16,625 nt of DNA from an uncultured Acetatifactor sp. (lineage in GTDB: Bacteria > Bacillota > Clostridia > Lachnospirales > Lachnospiraceae), in contig CAJUGL010000068.1 in NCBI GenBank assembly GCA_910586515.1, positions 1 through 16,625 on the forward strand. Reading direction: 5' to 3'. A program made the position numbers and the translations under genes. The notes below the pieces were generated by a model. It was not told the origin of the DNA. It saw nothing but the letters and a program-made list of their open reading frames with translations, and did no database searches. This document shows, in pieces, positions 1 to 7,362 of the stretch; within the stretch, counting starts at the first letter, position 1; the number at the start of each line of letters is the position of its first letter.

Positions 1-283
1 CATATGTGAAAATATACATTGTACTTCAAATTTTAAGCAGTGAGTACACTTTTCCCAGGGAGAAATTTTGTAGTAAGAATAACTTTAGGTGCATGGTAGA
101 GAAAAATCAATACCATGCACTTTTTATGTCAGCACTTCGGCATAGATACATCAGAATATTCTTTCGGGTATATTGCCGGGTGGTCATGCAGGAACAGTGG
201 CAGGAATATCTTTTCGGGACTTCTCCCGGAAATCCTGCTATTCCTTTTATGTGCCTTTCTTTCAAAGATATCCCCTCGGAGCA
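1..283. other. Intergenic region with no supported gene
   Basis: Reading frames on the plus strand here run on into the antisense of the repeat tail of the neighbouring gene and show no recognisable protein, so I do not call a gene. The only clear signal is a plus-strand terminator at 89-125, which suggests that a plus-strand gene ends just to the left of the window. No convincing U-tract terminator for the minus-strand operon ending at 284 is visible. Confidence 0.6.
89..125 (+). terminator. Rho-independent terminator, plus strand
   Basis: A perfect 10-bp stem, GTGCATGGTA (89-98) with TACCATGCAC (111-120), has a 12-nt loop and is followed at once by TTTTTAT on the plus strand. The minus-strand reading has no U-tract after the stem. 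It therefore most likely ends a plus-strand transcript entering from outside the window on the left. Confidence 0.8.
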
Positions 284-1120
284 CTATCCTTCTGAGGATG
301 CTCCATCTCCGGATTCCTCAGAAGATACGTCTTCTCCAGACTCCTCCGAGGTTACGTCTTCTCCGGTCTCCTCCGAGGTTGCGCCTTCTCCGGATTCTTC
401 CGAAGCTGCTCCGTCAACTGGCTCCTCCGGGGATATGTCTTCTCCGGATTCCTCCGAGGTTGCGCCTTCTCCGGTCTCCTCCGAGGTTACGTCATCTCCG
501 GATTCTTCCGAAGCTGCTCCGTCAACTGGCTCCTCCGAGGATATGTCTTCTCCGGATTCTTCCGAGGACTCCTCCTCTGTCTCCGTCACATCCTCATAGG
601 TCTGATTAAACCCGGTGATCACAGTCTGTTCCACTATATACACCTTAGATTCCGAGGGCATGCTGATATAGTAAGTCCCTGTAAGGGAATTATAGTCGCC
701 CACATGCAGAATATAACTGGCGGAAGCAGTCTCAAAGGCAATTGTCCGCTGAGGTTCTTCCAGACCATATTGGCTGAAATCCGTTACATTTTCTATGGTC
801 TGCAGTACATACAGGGGCGTCACCCCGGACAGCATGTTTTGGAGAGCATATTCTTTCAGATTCCGTTCCGGCTCATCGGCGGCATGCCAGGTATCCTCTG
901 CCTTCTCAAAAGCATAATTGCCGCCCTCGTAATCATAGGAAAATTTCACCACATCCTCATAGGCCGCATCAATGAGCACTTTGCTGTCCTGCTCTGTTTT
1001 TGCCGCTTCCGCAGCCTTTTCCTCCTGTTTTTCCACAAAATACCGGACGCCGGGGATGGCGGCAGCCAATATCAGTAAAACCGCAAGTAAAATAAGTAAT
1101 TGCTTTCTCTGTTTTCTCAT
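284..1120 (-). CDS. Membrane-anchored DUF4340-type protein with acidic nonapeptide-repeat tail
   Basis: A 278-residue protein and the last gene of the ABC operon. An N-terminal signal-anchor (residues about 6-28, very hydrophobic after MRKQRKQ) places the rest outside the membrane. Residues about 45-180 resemble one copy of the DUF4340 domain, which is often encoded beside GldG-like ABC genes; its biochemical role is unknown. From residue 185 the protein is a low-complexity tail of nonapeptides of the type TSEESGEDV and ends at a TAG at 284-286. DUF4340 proteins are usually longer, so the tail may replace a second half. The start at 1120 was chosen because GAAAGGAG lies just upstream; the frame is open to 1198, but that extension translates the 106-bp repeat. 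The family call rests on context and general resemblance. The reading frame itself is secure. Confidence 0.7.
   Translation of the reverse strand: MRKQRKQLLILLAVLLILAAAIPGVRYFVEKQEEKAAEAAKTEQDSKVLIDAAYEDVVKFSYDYEGGNYAFEKAEDTWHAADEPERNLKEYALQNMLSGVTPLYVLQTIENVTDFSQYGLEEPQRTIAFETASASYILHVGDYNSLTGTYYISMPSESKVYIVEQTVITGFNQTYEDVTETEEESSEESGEDISSEEPVDGAASEESGDDVTSEETGEGATSEESGEDISPEEPVDGAASEESGEGATSEETGEDVTSEESGEDVSSEESGDGASSEG
287..568 (-). repeat. Coding tandem repeat: 27-bp units in a 108-bp higher-order repeat
   Basis: The DNA encoding residues 185-278 of the DUF4340-type protein consists of ten 9-codon units plus a partial one (consensus [ST]SEE[ST]GE[DG]x). Every fourth unit matches best: units 1-4 are repeated as units 5-8, so a second period of 36 codons (108 bp) overlies the 27-bp period. 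For example, the stretch starting CGAAGCTGCTCC occurs at 401 and again at 509, exactly 108 bp apart. One unit type, EEPVDGA, replaces EESGEDx once per 108-bp block. This pattern indicates growth by slippage or unequal exchange in two steps. Confidence 0.9.
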
Positions 1121-1140
1121 AAAGCTCCTTTCTATATTTA

Positions 1141-1374
1141 GTTCCGCAGCTTCGCTTCCGTGCCCCTTGAGGGGAAGAATTTTCGGCCGCTTAAACATGC
1201 GTCCGCAATTTCTTCCGGGGCACGTCTCCTTCGCTGCTGTTTTCCTGTTCCGCAGCTTCGCTTCCGTGCCCCTTGAGGGGAAGAATTTTCGGCCGCTTAA
1301 ACATGCGTCCGCAATTTCTTCCGGGGCACGTCTCCTTCGCTGCTGTTCTCCTGTTCCGCAGCTTCGCTTCCGTG
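1141..1374. repeat. 106-bp direct tandem duplication in intergenic DNA
   Basis: Unit 1 is 1141-1246 and unit 2 is 1247-1352, differing at one base (TTTTCC versus TTCTCC near the unit end). A partial third copy of 22 bp (GTTCCGCAGCTTCGCTTCCG and two more bases) runs 1353-1374. Each unit can fold, because GTGCCCC and GGAAGAA near its start are complementary to TTCTTCC and GGGGCAC near its end. The array lies between the permease stop (1392) and the ribosome site of the DUF4340 gene. No protein is supported in it. The near-identity means a recent duplication. Confidence 0.9.
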
Positions 1375-1391
1375 TCAGAGATATCAGAATA

Positions 1392-3518
1392 TCAGAGTTT
1401 CCGTCTCCTGAACCAGATCACAAAGCCTGCCGCCAGGCATCCCAGGGGCAGCACCACGGTCAGCAGCACGCCCAGAAGCACTACTCTGGACTGGGGAACC
1501 ATCAGGTAGGACACGGCATAGCTTTTGGCGGGAATGGAAATGCTGACTTCATGTTTTGCAAAGGCGCTTATGGTGTTGGTAAACATAACCTGATTGGCTC
1601 CGCTGACCATCACATTTGCCTCATCTGAGAAAATCTGCTCGCAGCCGTACATCACCAGAGTGGCTTCCCCGCCGTCCTCCAGGTTCTTTACCGCAGATAC
1701 GCCCAGGGCAAAGGGGCCTTCTCTGTCGCTTTCGCCCTTCTCATAGTTCTCCAGATTGGAGAGATCCGCTTTGGCGAAAGCGCTGTCCGAGGTAGTGAGG
1801 AACTGCGTATAGGCGATGTCCTCCCTGCTCTCATCCTGGATCAGAATCCCCTGGGCAAATGGCGCAAAAACATAATACTGTCCGGAAAGTCCCGCTGTAT
1901 AGCTGCTGTAGCTCATGTTGGGAAGCAGATAGTAGGGATTCCTGTAGTAATTGGACTGGTCCTGTTCCACCACAAGCCCTTCCGCCATCTCCAGGCCCAT
2001 GTAGCCGCAGAGCGCATCCAGGTTGGGTGTCTCCCCTTCCGCAATGCCTGTCACCAGAATCACGTTTCCGCCTCTTTCCAGGTATCCCGTGACCTTCTCC
2101 GTATCGTCCGGGGAGAAATCTCCTGTGGGAGCGTTGATCAGAAGACAGGCGGCGTCTTCCGGAATCTCCTCGTAATCCATCAGATTAATGCTCTCATACT
2201 CCGTGTTTTCCTTTTTCAGGGCATTGGTAAAGGTTGCGCTGAGGGAGGCTTCCCCATGCCCCTGGGTCATGTACATCCTGGGCACGTCGTCAGTCAGCAC
2301 TTTATCCAGTGCGCTGGTGATCTGTCCCTCTCCGTCGTATCCCGTGGTATTGGAAGAATACCCTCCGGTATAGTAGTCATAATCGTAATCCGTTTCGTAG
2401 ATATCATTGTAGTCAATTACGGCATTCCGTTTATCGCTGACCAGAATCAGGCTGTTCAGGCTGATATTTTCACTGGTATACTGGGTGTAAAACCTGGGAT
2501 TCACATTGGGGTCCACATATTCCACCCTGATATGCTCCGACAGATCGTCATATCGCTGCAGCGTCTGTGCAAGTATGGTATCCCGATTTTCCTCAGACAC
2601 AATCACGTAGATTGTTACATCCTGATCTATGGTTTTCACATATTCTCTGGTCTGCTCCGTCAGGGAATAGAGCTTCTGGCTGGTGACGTCCACAGACACC
2701 CAGGAGGCAGGCAGCTCCCCCAGAACCAGATTGGCAATAAGGATGATGCCCACTGCCGCCGCGATAAGGCCTGTGCTGTAGGCGCCCATACTGAACGTCC
2801 TGCGGGAAAAGCTGTATCGCCGCTTCTGAATGGACTGCACCGTCAGAAACAGGGCCAGAGCCGTCATGGAGACAAAATAAAACACGCTCTTTACATCCAA
2901 TGTACCGTTCATCAGGTTCTGGAATGGCGTATACATGTCCAGGCAGCCCAGTATGCGGGTGATCAGATTTCCGGTGGAAGAAATCAGGCCGCAGATGGAG
3001 TCCATCATATAGGCCAGAAACAGCACCAGGAAAGTGAGCACTGCGGAGATAACCTGGCTCTCCGTCACCGAGGACAGCAGAACCCCTACAGCAATGGACA
3101 TCATCCCATAGAGGAAAAAGGCCAGTACCGCCAGATAGGCCTCCGCCAGGGGAATGGCGCCGAAACCGTTCAAAATCAGCGGATAAATGCTGATCAGGCC
3201 TGTAGGAATGGCAAATATGGTCAGCAGCGCCAGAAATTTTCCCAGAACCACTCCCCCAACGGATACGGGCGCCGTGAGAATCAGCTGATCCGTTCTGCTC
3301 CTTTTTTCTTCCGCCAGAATGCGCATAGTCAGCACAGGCACGCTGATCAGAAAGAGGATGATCACACTGGATACCGCATAGGAAAAATAGGGATAACCCT
3401 GCAGCAGGTTTATGGCAGTAAAGTACAGTCCCACAAAAAACAAAGTCACTGCGATAAACAAAAGCCCGATGAACGAACGAAAGTAGGACTTCACTTCTCT
3501 TTTATAGATGGCAAACAT
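1392..3518 (-). CDS. Fused ABC-2 permease / GldG-like auxiliary protein
   Basis: A 708-residue two-module membrane protein. Residues 1-235 are an ABC-2 type permease with about six membrane helices, starting FAIYKREVKSYFRS. Residues about 250-268 form another helix, then a large extracytoplasmic region resembles GldG / 'ABC-type uncharacterised transport system' proteins, with VDVTSQKLYSLTEQT (275-289) and TQGHGE (418-423). A final helix at about 677-702 ends in FRRRKL. In Bacteroidetes GldF and GldG are separate; here they are one chain. A Tyr/Asp-rich stretch lies at 370-394. The start is set by AAGGAGGAG upstream, and the ATG directly follows the TAA of the ATPase gene, so translation is probably coupled. 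The substrate is unknown. In gliding bacteria the family is linked to motility or secretion, but that role should not be transferred here. Confidence 0.88.
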   Translation of the reverse strand: MFAIYKREVKSYFRSFIGLLFIAVTLFFVGLYFTAINLLQGYPYFSYAVSSVIILFLISVPVLTMRILAEEKRSRTDQLILTAPVSVGGVVLGKFLALLTIFAIPTGLISIYPLILNGFGAIPLAEAYLAVLAFFLYGMMSIAVGVLLSSVTESQVISAVLTFLVLFLAYMMDSICGLISSTGNLITRILGCLDMYTPFQNLMNGTLDVKSVFYFVSMTALALFLTVQSIQKRRYSFSRRTFSMGAYSTGLIAAAVGIILIANLVLGELPASWVSVDVTSQKLYSLTEQTREYVKTIDQDVTIYVIVSEENRDTILAQTLQRYDDLSEHIRVEYVDPNVNPRFYTQYTSENISLNSLILVSDKRNAVIDYNDIYETDYDYDYYTGGYSSNTTGYDGEGQITSALDKVLTDDVPRMYMTQGHGEASLSATFTNALKKENTEYESINLMDYEEIPEDAACLLINAPTGDFSPDDTEKVTGYLERGGNVILVTGIAEGETPNLDALCGYMGLEMAEGLVVEQDQSNYYRNPYYLLPNMSYSSYTAGLSGQYYVFAPFAQGILIQDESREDIAYTQFLTTSDSAFAKADLSNLENYEKGESDREGPFALGVSAVKNLEDGGEATLVMYGCEQIFSDEANVMVSGANQVMFTNTISAFAKHEVSISIPAKSYAVSYLMVPQSRVVLLGVLLTVVLPLGCLAAGFVIWFRRRKL

Positions 3519-4607
3519 TTATTTCTCCTCCTTCGTGTCCGATTCTTCTGATTTTTCCGGTTCTTCCGATACTTCCGCTTCCTCCCGGCATTCTGCCTCA
3601 GGAGTCTGATCCGGGTTTTTCCGTCTTCTCCCCCCGAAAAGCCTCCTTCCCTTTCCCTCCCCGGACTGGGGCTCCTGGTCCCGGGTCAGTTCCAGGAAGA
3701 TATCTTCCAGAGATTTTTCGGACACGGTCATTTCCATAATGGGCAGATGCGCCTCCGCCAGGGCATAGAAAATTTCTTCCCGGATATCCTTCTTTTCCCG
3801 GGGAATCACCTTTACCCGGGCAAAATCCTCCCCGGGCGCAGTCAGGCTCTCCAGGGAAGAAATGTCCTGCAGCTGCGCCAGTGTATTTTCCAGTTCTTCC
3901 TTCCCGCCCCTGACGGTGAGCAGCAGTTCCATGGAACCGCTCATCAGCTTCTGAAGGCCTTCCGGGGAATCGCTTGCCACCAGATGCCCGTGGGAAATAA
4001 TCATGATGTGATCACATATGGCGCTGACCTCCGAAAGAATGTGGGAGCTTAAGATAACGGTATGTTCCTCTCCCAGACCGCGGATCAGATCCCTGATTTC
4101 AATGATCTGTTTGGGGTCAAGTCCCACAGAAGGTTCGTCCAGGATGATCACCTCCGGGTCTCCCAGTACCGCCTGGGCCAGTCCCACCCTCTGCCGGTAG
4201 CCTTTGGACAGATTTCGAATCAGCCGCCTGCGCACGTCCAGAATTCCCGTCATTTCCATGCCCTTTTCGATCCGGGCTACCTGCTCCGCCCTGGGTATTT
4301 TTTTCAGTTCCGCCGCAAAAATCAGATACTCTTCCACTGTCATTTCCATGTACAGAGGCGGCATTTCCGGCAGATAACCGATTCGTTTTTTGGCTTCCTC
4401 CGGTTCTTTCTGGATGTCTTTTCCGTCAATGGTCACTGTGCCCTCTGAGGGCGCTATGTAGCCGGTAAGCATGTTCATGGTGGTGGATTTTCCCGCTCCG
4501 TTTGGCCCCAGAAATCCGTAGATCTGCCCCTTTTCCACCCGGAAGGAAAGGTGATCCACAGCCACATGCTCCCCATACTTTTTGGTCAGATTTGTCACTT
4601 CAATCAT
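3519..4607 (-). CDS. ABC transporter ATP-binding protein (GldA-like)
   Basis: A 362-residue ATPase that powers the permease/GldG fusion encoded immediately downstream. It has Walker A GPNGAGKST (34-42), signature LSKGYRQ (133-139), Walker B VIILDEPS (153-160, catalytic E158) and the switch histidine in SSHILSE (H189). The core is complete by about residue 310. It then carries an unusual 50-residue tail, first basic (GRRLFGGRRRK) and then acidic (EEAEVSEEPEKSEESDTKEEK), which is absent from most such ATPases. The start ATG is preceded by GAAAGGGA at suitable spacing. The stop TAA abuts the next ATG. It is probably the first gene of the ABC operon; a hairpin at 4632-4669 separates it from the sugar-related genes upstream. 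Confidence 0.95.
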   Translation of the reverse strand: MIEVTNLTKKYGEHVAVDHLSFRVEKGQIYGFLGPNGAGKSTTMNMLTGYIAPSEGTVTIDGKDIQKEPEEAKKRIGYLPEMPPLYMEMTVEEYLIFAAELKKIPRAEQVARIEKGMEMTGILDVRRRLIRNLSKGYRQRVGLAQAVLGDPEVIILDEPSVGLDPKQIIEIRDLIRGLGEEHTVILSSHILSEVSAICDHIMIISHGHLVASDSPEGLQKLMSGSMELLLTVRGGKEELENTLAQLQDISSLESLTAPGEDFARVKVIPREKKDIREEIFYALAEAHLPIMEMTVSEKSLEDIFLELTRDQEPQSGEGKGRRLFGGRRRKNPDQTPEAECREEAEVSEEPEKSEESDTKEEK

Positions 4608-4631
4608 CTTGACATTCCCTTTCTGTTTGTG

Positions 4632-4669
4632 GGCGGAGGGCTTCTCCCTGATGCCGGAAAGCCTCCGCC
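4632..4669. other. Strong bulged hairpin between two minus-strand gene groups
   Basis: GGCGGAGGGCTT (4632-4643) pairs with AAGCCTCCGCC (4659-4669), an 11-bp stem with one bulged G. It lies 10 bases beyond the stop of the GH2-like gene and 25 bases before the ATPase start. There is no U-tract on the minus strand, so a classical terminator is not supported. It could stabilise the upstream mRNA end, attenuate read-through or lie in the leader of the ABC operon. Confidence 0.55.
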
Positions 4670-4678
4670 TGTTTGAAA

Positions 4679-5740
4679 TTATTCTAAAGGGAAAATGTCA
4701 TCAAATGGTGATAGTTTTGTGAAAGATTTGTGAATCGAAAGGGAGTGGCTGCAGCTGTCCCCCTCCGCGGTGAGCATGATTGTGGGCTTTGTACAGGGGA
4801 TTTCGCAGAAGGAGAAAACAAGCTCCCCCGTCCTGAATTCAAAGAGTCTGCCGTCTGTATAGAGGGCCACCCTGCTGCAGTTGCTGTAACAGCATACCGC
4901 ATATTTTCCATCGTCCAACCGTTTCAGGCTTTCCGGAACCAGGTAGACGAAAGGTTCCCTGCTCCATTTGGCCCTGTATTGATAAAAGAGTGGGGACGGT
5001 CCTTTCCCTCCTGGCAGAAAGAAGCTGTTCCGGATTCCCCGAAATACAGGAATATCCGTTCGGTCAGCCGTTTTTTCCGGGGAAAAGACAAGAAATCCAA
5101 AGCGGTCACACAGCCTGCCCAGGCACCGCCGACCAGGGGAGTCGCCTGCCTCCGGGAGAAGGCAGTTGGCCCCCAGTCTCTGCAGAATCCGGAGGTCTTC
5201 CAGAATAAGCCGCTGCTGCTCCGCCGGATTTCCCCTCTCCGGCAGGCCATAACGCACCATCCGCTTCTGAAATACTTCTCCGTTAAGAAGCACCTCTGTA
5301 CTGCCCTGCCTGTGCTCTACCTGGCGCAGGGGCAGAAAATCCTGAATACGGTCCAGACAGTTTCCCTCCCTGTCCGCCAGTACCGCCTCCAGTTTATACA
5401 GACAGGGCTCTGCAGTTCCCTTCCAGATTTCCGGCTGCGGCAGAACAGACTGCAGCGGCTCCTCCTCCCTGAGAAACTGGATGCACTCCAGGACGGGATT
5501 TTCCCCACTGTCCGTTAGGCGAAGTCGTATCAATTGTTCCGGACTCTCCCTGCCGGAAAGAAATTCCTCCCCATCCCCGGGCAGAGTCAGCTTCCTGCAT
5601 TCTTCCCCCAAATAGGCCTCCAGATGAAATCTCCACTCCAGAAATGCCCTGCCGTTCTCCAGTCTGCACAGCGCTTCCGCTCCGCTGCCCTCGGCTATCC
5701 GGTCAAATTTCAGCGTCATTCCGTTCTTCCGATCTGACAT
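4679..5740 (-). CDS. Shortened GH2-like protein without the catalytic core
   Basis: A 353-residue cytoplasmic protein that reads like a beta-galactosidase/GH2 enzyme with its middle missing. Residues about 100-145 resemble the GH2 immunoglobulin-like domain (IWKGTAEPCLYKLEAVL). Residues 150-222 match the beginning of the TIM barrel (LNGEVFQKRMVRYGLPERG, DLRILQRLGANCLLP, LCDRFGFLVFSPE). The chain then jumps to a DUF4982-like C-terminal segment (FYQYRAKWSREPFVYLVPE, YAVCCYSNCSRVALYTDGR). The barrel strands carrying the two catalytic glutamates of GH2 are absent, and so is the N-terminal jelly roll. The start at 5740 is preceded by GGAGGAGGG; it overlaps the end of the symporter gene by 38 bp, indicating coupling. 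An upstream in-frame ATG at 5758 lacks a comparable site. It may be a sugar-binding regulator or helper, or a decayed enzyme kept in frame. Confidence 0.7.
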   Translation of the reverse strand: MSDRKNGMTLKFDRIAEGSGAEALCRLENGRAFLEWRFHLEAYLGEECRKLTLPGDGEEFLSGRESPEQLIRLRLTDSGENPVLECIQFLREEEPLQSVLPQPEIWKGTAEPCLYKLEAVLADREGNCLDRIQDFLPLRQVEHRQGSTEVLLNGEVFQKRMVRYGLPERGNPAEQQRLILEDLRILQRLGANCLLPEAGDSPGRRCLGRLCDRFGFLVFSPEKTADRTDIPVFRGIRNSFFLPGGKGPSPLFYQYRAKWSREPFVYLVPESLKRLDDGKYAVCCYSNCSRVALYTDGRLFEFRTGELVFSFCEIPCTKPTIMLTAEGDSCSHSLSIHKSFTKLSPFDDIFPLE

Positions 5741-7169
5741 CCGTTCCCTCCTCCGCACGCTTCCTGCGCAGAATCTCCGCGTTTTTCTCCACTTCCCTCC
5801 TGGTCAGGGGATAGGCAAACTGCAGGATCAGGAATACCGCCAGATAGCACAGTCCGGGCAGCAGTGTGGAGACTGTATAAATCCGCTCCGCCACGCCTTC
5901 CGCCTGGGATGCCGCCTCGGAGACATAGCCTACGGCAGTGAGCACAAAGCCTCCCAGACCTCCCGCCAGAGCCTGTCCCACCTTTCTGGCAAAGGAATAC
6001 ACCGCATATACGGTTCCGTCCTCCCGCCTTCCTGTGACGATCTCCTGATAGTCAATAATATCCGTGATAAAAGCCCATATGATCATATTGAACAATCCGG
6101 TTCCCAGACTGCCAAGAAACAGAAGCCCCAAAAACAGGGGAAGGCTTTTCACCCGCAGCACAAACAGCAGCAGGTACACAATCCCTGCCCCAAGCATGCC
6201 TGCCGCCCCTGCCTCCTTCTTGCCGAAGGCGGATACGATTCTGGTGATAAAGGGCGCAATCAGCAGCGCCCCGCCGATTCCCACCACATTCGCCACGGCC
6301 AGAGCTTTCGCGTTTTTAAAATAATCCAGAAACAGATAATTGTTCATGGCCTGGGTCAGCATGGTAGCCAGAAGCAGAATCAGCGCCCCACAGACCAGTG
6401 CCAGTAAAGGCCGGTTCCCCGCCAGACCCTTGAGCAGCTCTCCGGCGCTCTGCTTCATTCCCTGCTTTTTCTCAAAGGCCACCCGCTCCCGGCACAGGGT
6501 ATAACAGAGAAAATAACACACCAGGGCCAGAATGCCGAAAGCCAGGGCCGTCACCGTAAAGTGGACCGGCTTCACAATCTGATTCCCCTCCGCGTCCGTC
6601 TCATAAATGATCAGGGGCACCAGTACGCCGATGACAAATCCCGCCAGACTGGCGCCTATGCTCCGGAAAGTGGACAGGGCGGCCCGTTCCTTCACGTCCG
6701 GGCTGATCACCGAAGCCATGGAGCCATAGGGAATGTTGATGGCAGTATAGCAGAAACTGCCCCACAATAGATAAGTAAAGATCACATAGGCCAGTTTCGC
6801 CGGATAAGCCCAGTCCCGGACAAAATACAGATACATCAGGGAACTGGCCACAGCCACGGGTATGCTCATCCGCCGAATCCAAGCCCGAAATCTGCCGTCC
6901 CGTGCAGGCTGCAGGTTGTCTACGATACGTCCCATAGTCACATCCGTAAAAGCGTCCACAAACCGCGCCCCCAGAAACAGCAGCCCCACCACATAACCGC
7001 TTAATCCCAATACTTTTGTATAAAATACCATCAGGTAATTACTGGCAAAAATAAAGCTGAAATCATTTCCGAAGTCCCCGAACATATACCCGATTTTATC
7101 CCGAATGCCAAAGGGACGCACTGCTTCCGTGATCTCCGCTTTTCTGCCTGCTCTGTCTTCTTTCAACAT
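5703..7169 (-). CDS. GPH-family (MFS) cation:sugar symporter
   Basis: A 488-residue inner-membrane protein with about 12 hydrophobic helices. It belongs to the glycoside-pentoside-hexuronide:cation symporter group, seen in the N-terminal pattern IRDKIGYMFGDFGNDFSF...YLMVFYTKVLG and the following ARFVDAFTDVTMGRIVDN loop. It would import a glycoside or sugar acid with Na+ or H+; the exact substrate cannot be read from sequence. The start at 7169 (MLKEDRAG) has GGAGG four bases upstream. Longer frames to 7223 or 7229 have no better site and would add an odd cysteine-rich extension. It overlaps the GH2-like gene by 38 bp, so the two are surely co-expressed. The neighbour on the other side is a divergent permease 193 bp away. 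Confidence 0.92.
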   Translation of the reverse strand: MLKEDRAGRKAEITEAVRPFGIRDKIGYMFGDFGNDFSFIFASNYLMVFYTKVLGLSGYVVGLLFLGARFVDAFTDVTMGRIVDNLQPARDGRFRAWIRRMSIPVAVASSLMYLYFVRDWAYPAKLAYVIFTYLLWGSFCYTAINIPYGSMASVISPDVKERAALSTFRSIGASLAGFVIGVLVPLIIYETDAEGNQIVKPVHFTVTALAFGILALVCYFLCYTLCRERVAFEKKQGMKQSAGELLKGLAGNRPLLALVCGALILLLATMLTQAMNNYLFLDYFKNAKALAVANVVGIGGALLIAPFITRIVSAFGKKEAGAAGMLGAGIVYLLLFVLRVKSLPLFLGLLFLGSLGTGLFNMIIWAFITDIIDYQEIVTGRREDGTVYAVYSFARKVGQALAGGLGGFVLTAVGYVSEAASQAEGVAERIYTVSTLLPGLCYLAVFLILQFAYPLTRREVEKNAEILRRKRAEEGTDVRSEERNDAEI

Positions 7170-7283
7170 ACAACCTCCGCTGCACTGCCCCCGGCAGTCC
7201 CTGCTTTCCTGTCTTTTCCACATCTCCAAGATAGCATCTGTGAACAGTAACTAGCATTTCACCTCGGAAGAAAAATATGCAGA

Positions 7284-7312
7284 TTGTCCGATTGAAAAAT
7301 TTGTGTTAAACT
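7284..7312 (+). promoter_or_regulatory. Possible promoter of the AEC permease gene
   Basis: TTGTCC (7284-7289) and TAAACT (7307-7312) are separated by 17 bp, with a TG one base before the -10 (extended -10). Transcription would begin near 7319, giving a leader of about 44 nt. An overlapping alternative is TTGAAA (7292) with GATAGC (7314). Neither is a strong consensus. The divergent symporter must also be transcribed from this 193-bp gap, but I see no clear box set for it. Confidence 0.4.
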
Positions 7313-7362
7313 GGATAGCGAAACACAGCTTTTTAAAAGAAGATAAGAAAGGCGAGAGGAAT

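Noticed and set aside
287..568. CRISPR-like array
   Set aside because: Repeats are 27 bp with no unique spacers, are in frame with a gene, and no cas genes are present.
6..609. Two plus-strand frames across the repeat tail of the DUF4340 gene
   Set aside because: The 27-bp repeat (a multiple of three) keeps several frames open at once. The minus frame has an anchor, a folded domain and a ribosome site; the plus frames do not.
1121..1198. N-terminal extension of the DUF4340 protein to 1198
   Set aside because: The extension is a translation of the 106-bp repeat and removes the protein's signal-anchor from the N-terminus; the ATG at 1120 has a proper ribosome site.
2256..3551. Long plus-strand open frame (431 codons) opposite the permease gene
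   Set aside because: It is rich in His, Gln and Arg with no domain pattern, as expected for an antisense shadow, while the minus strand encodes a clear permease/GldG protein with ribosome site.
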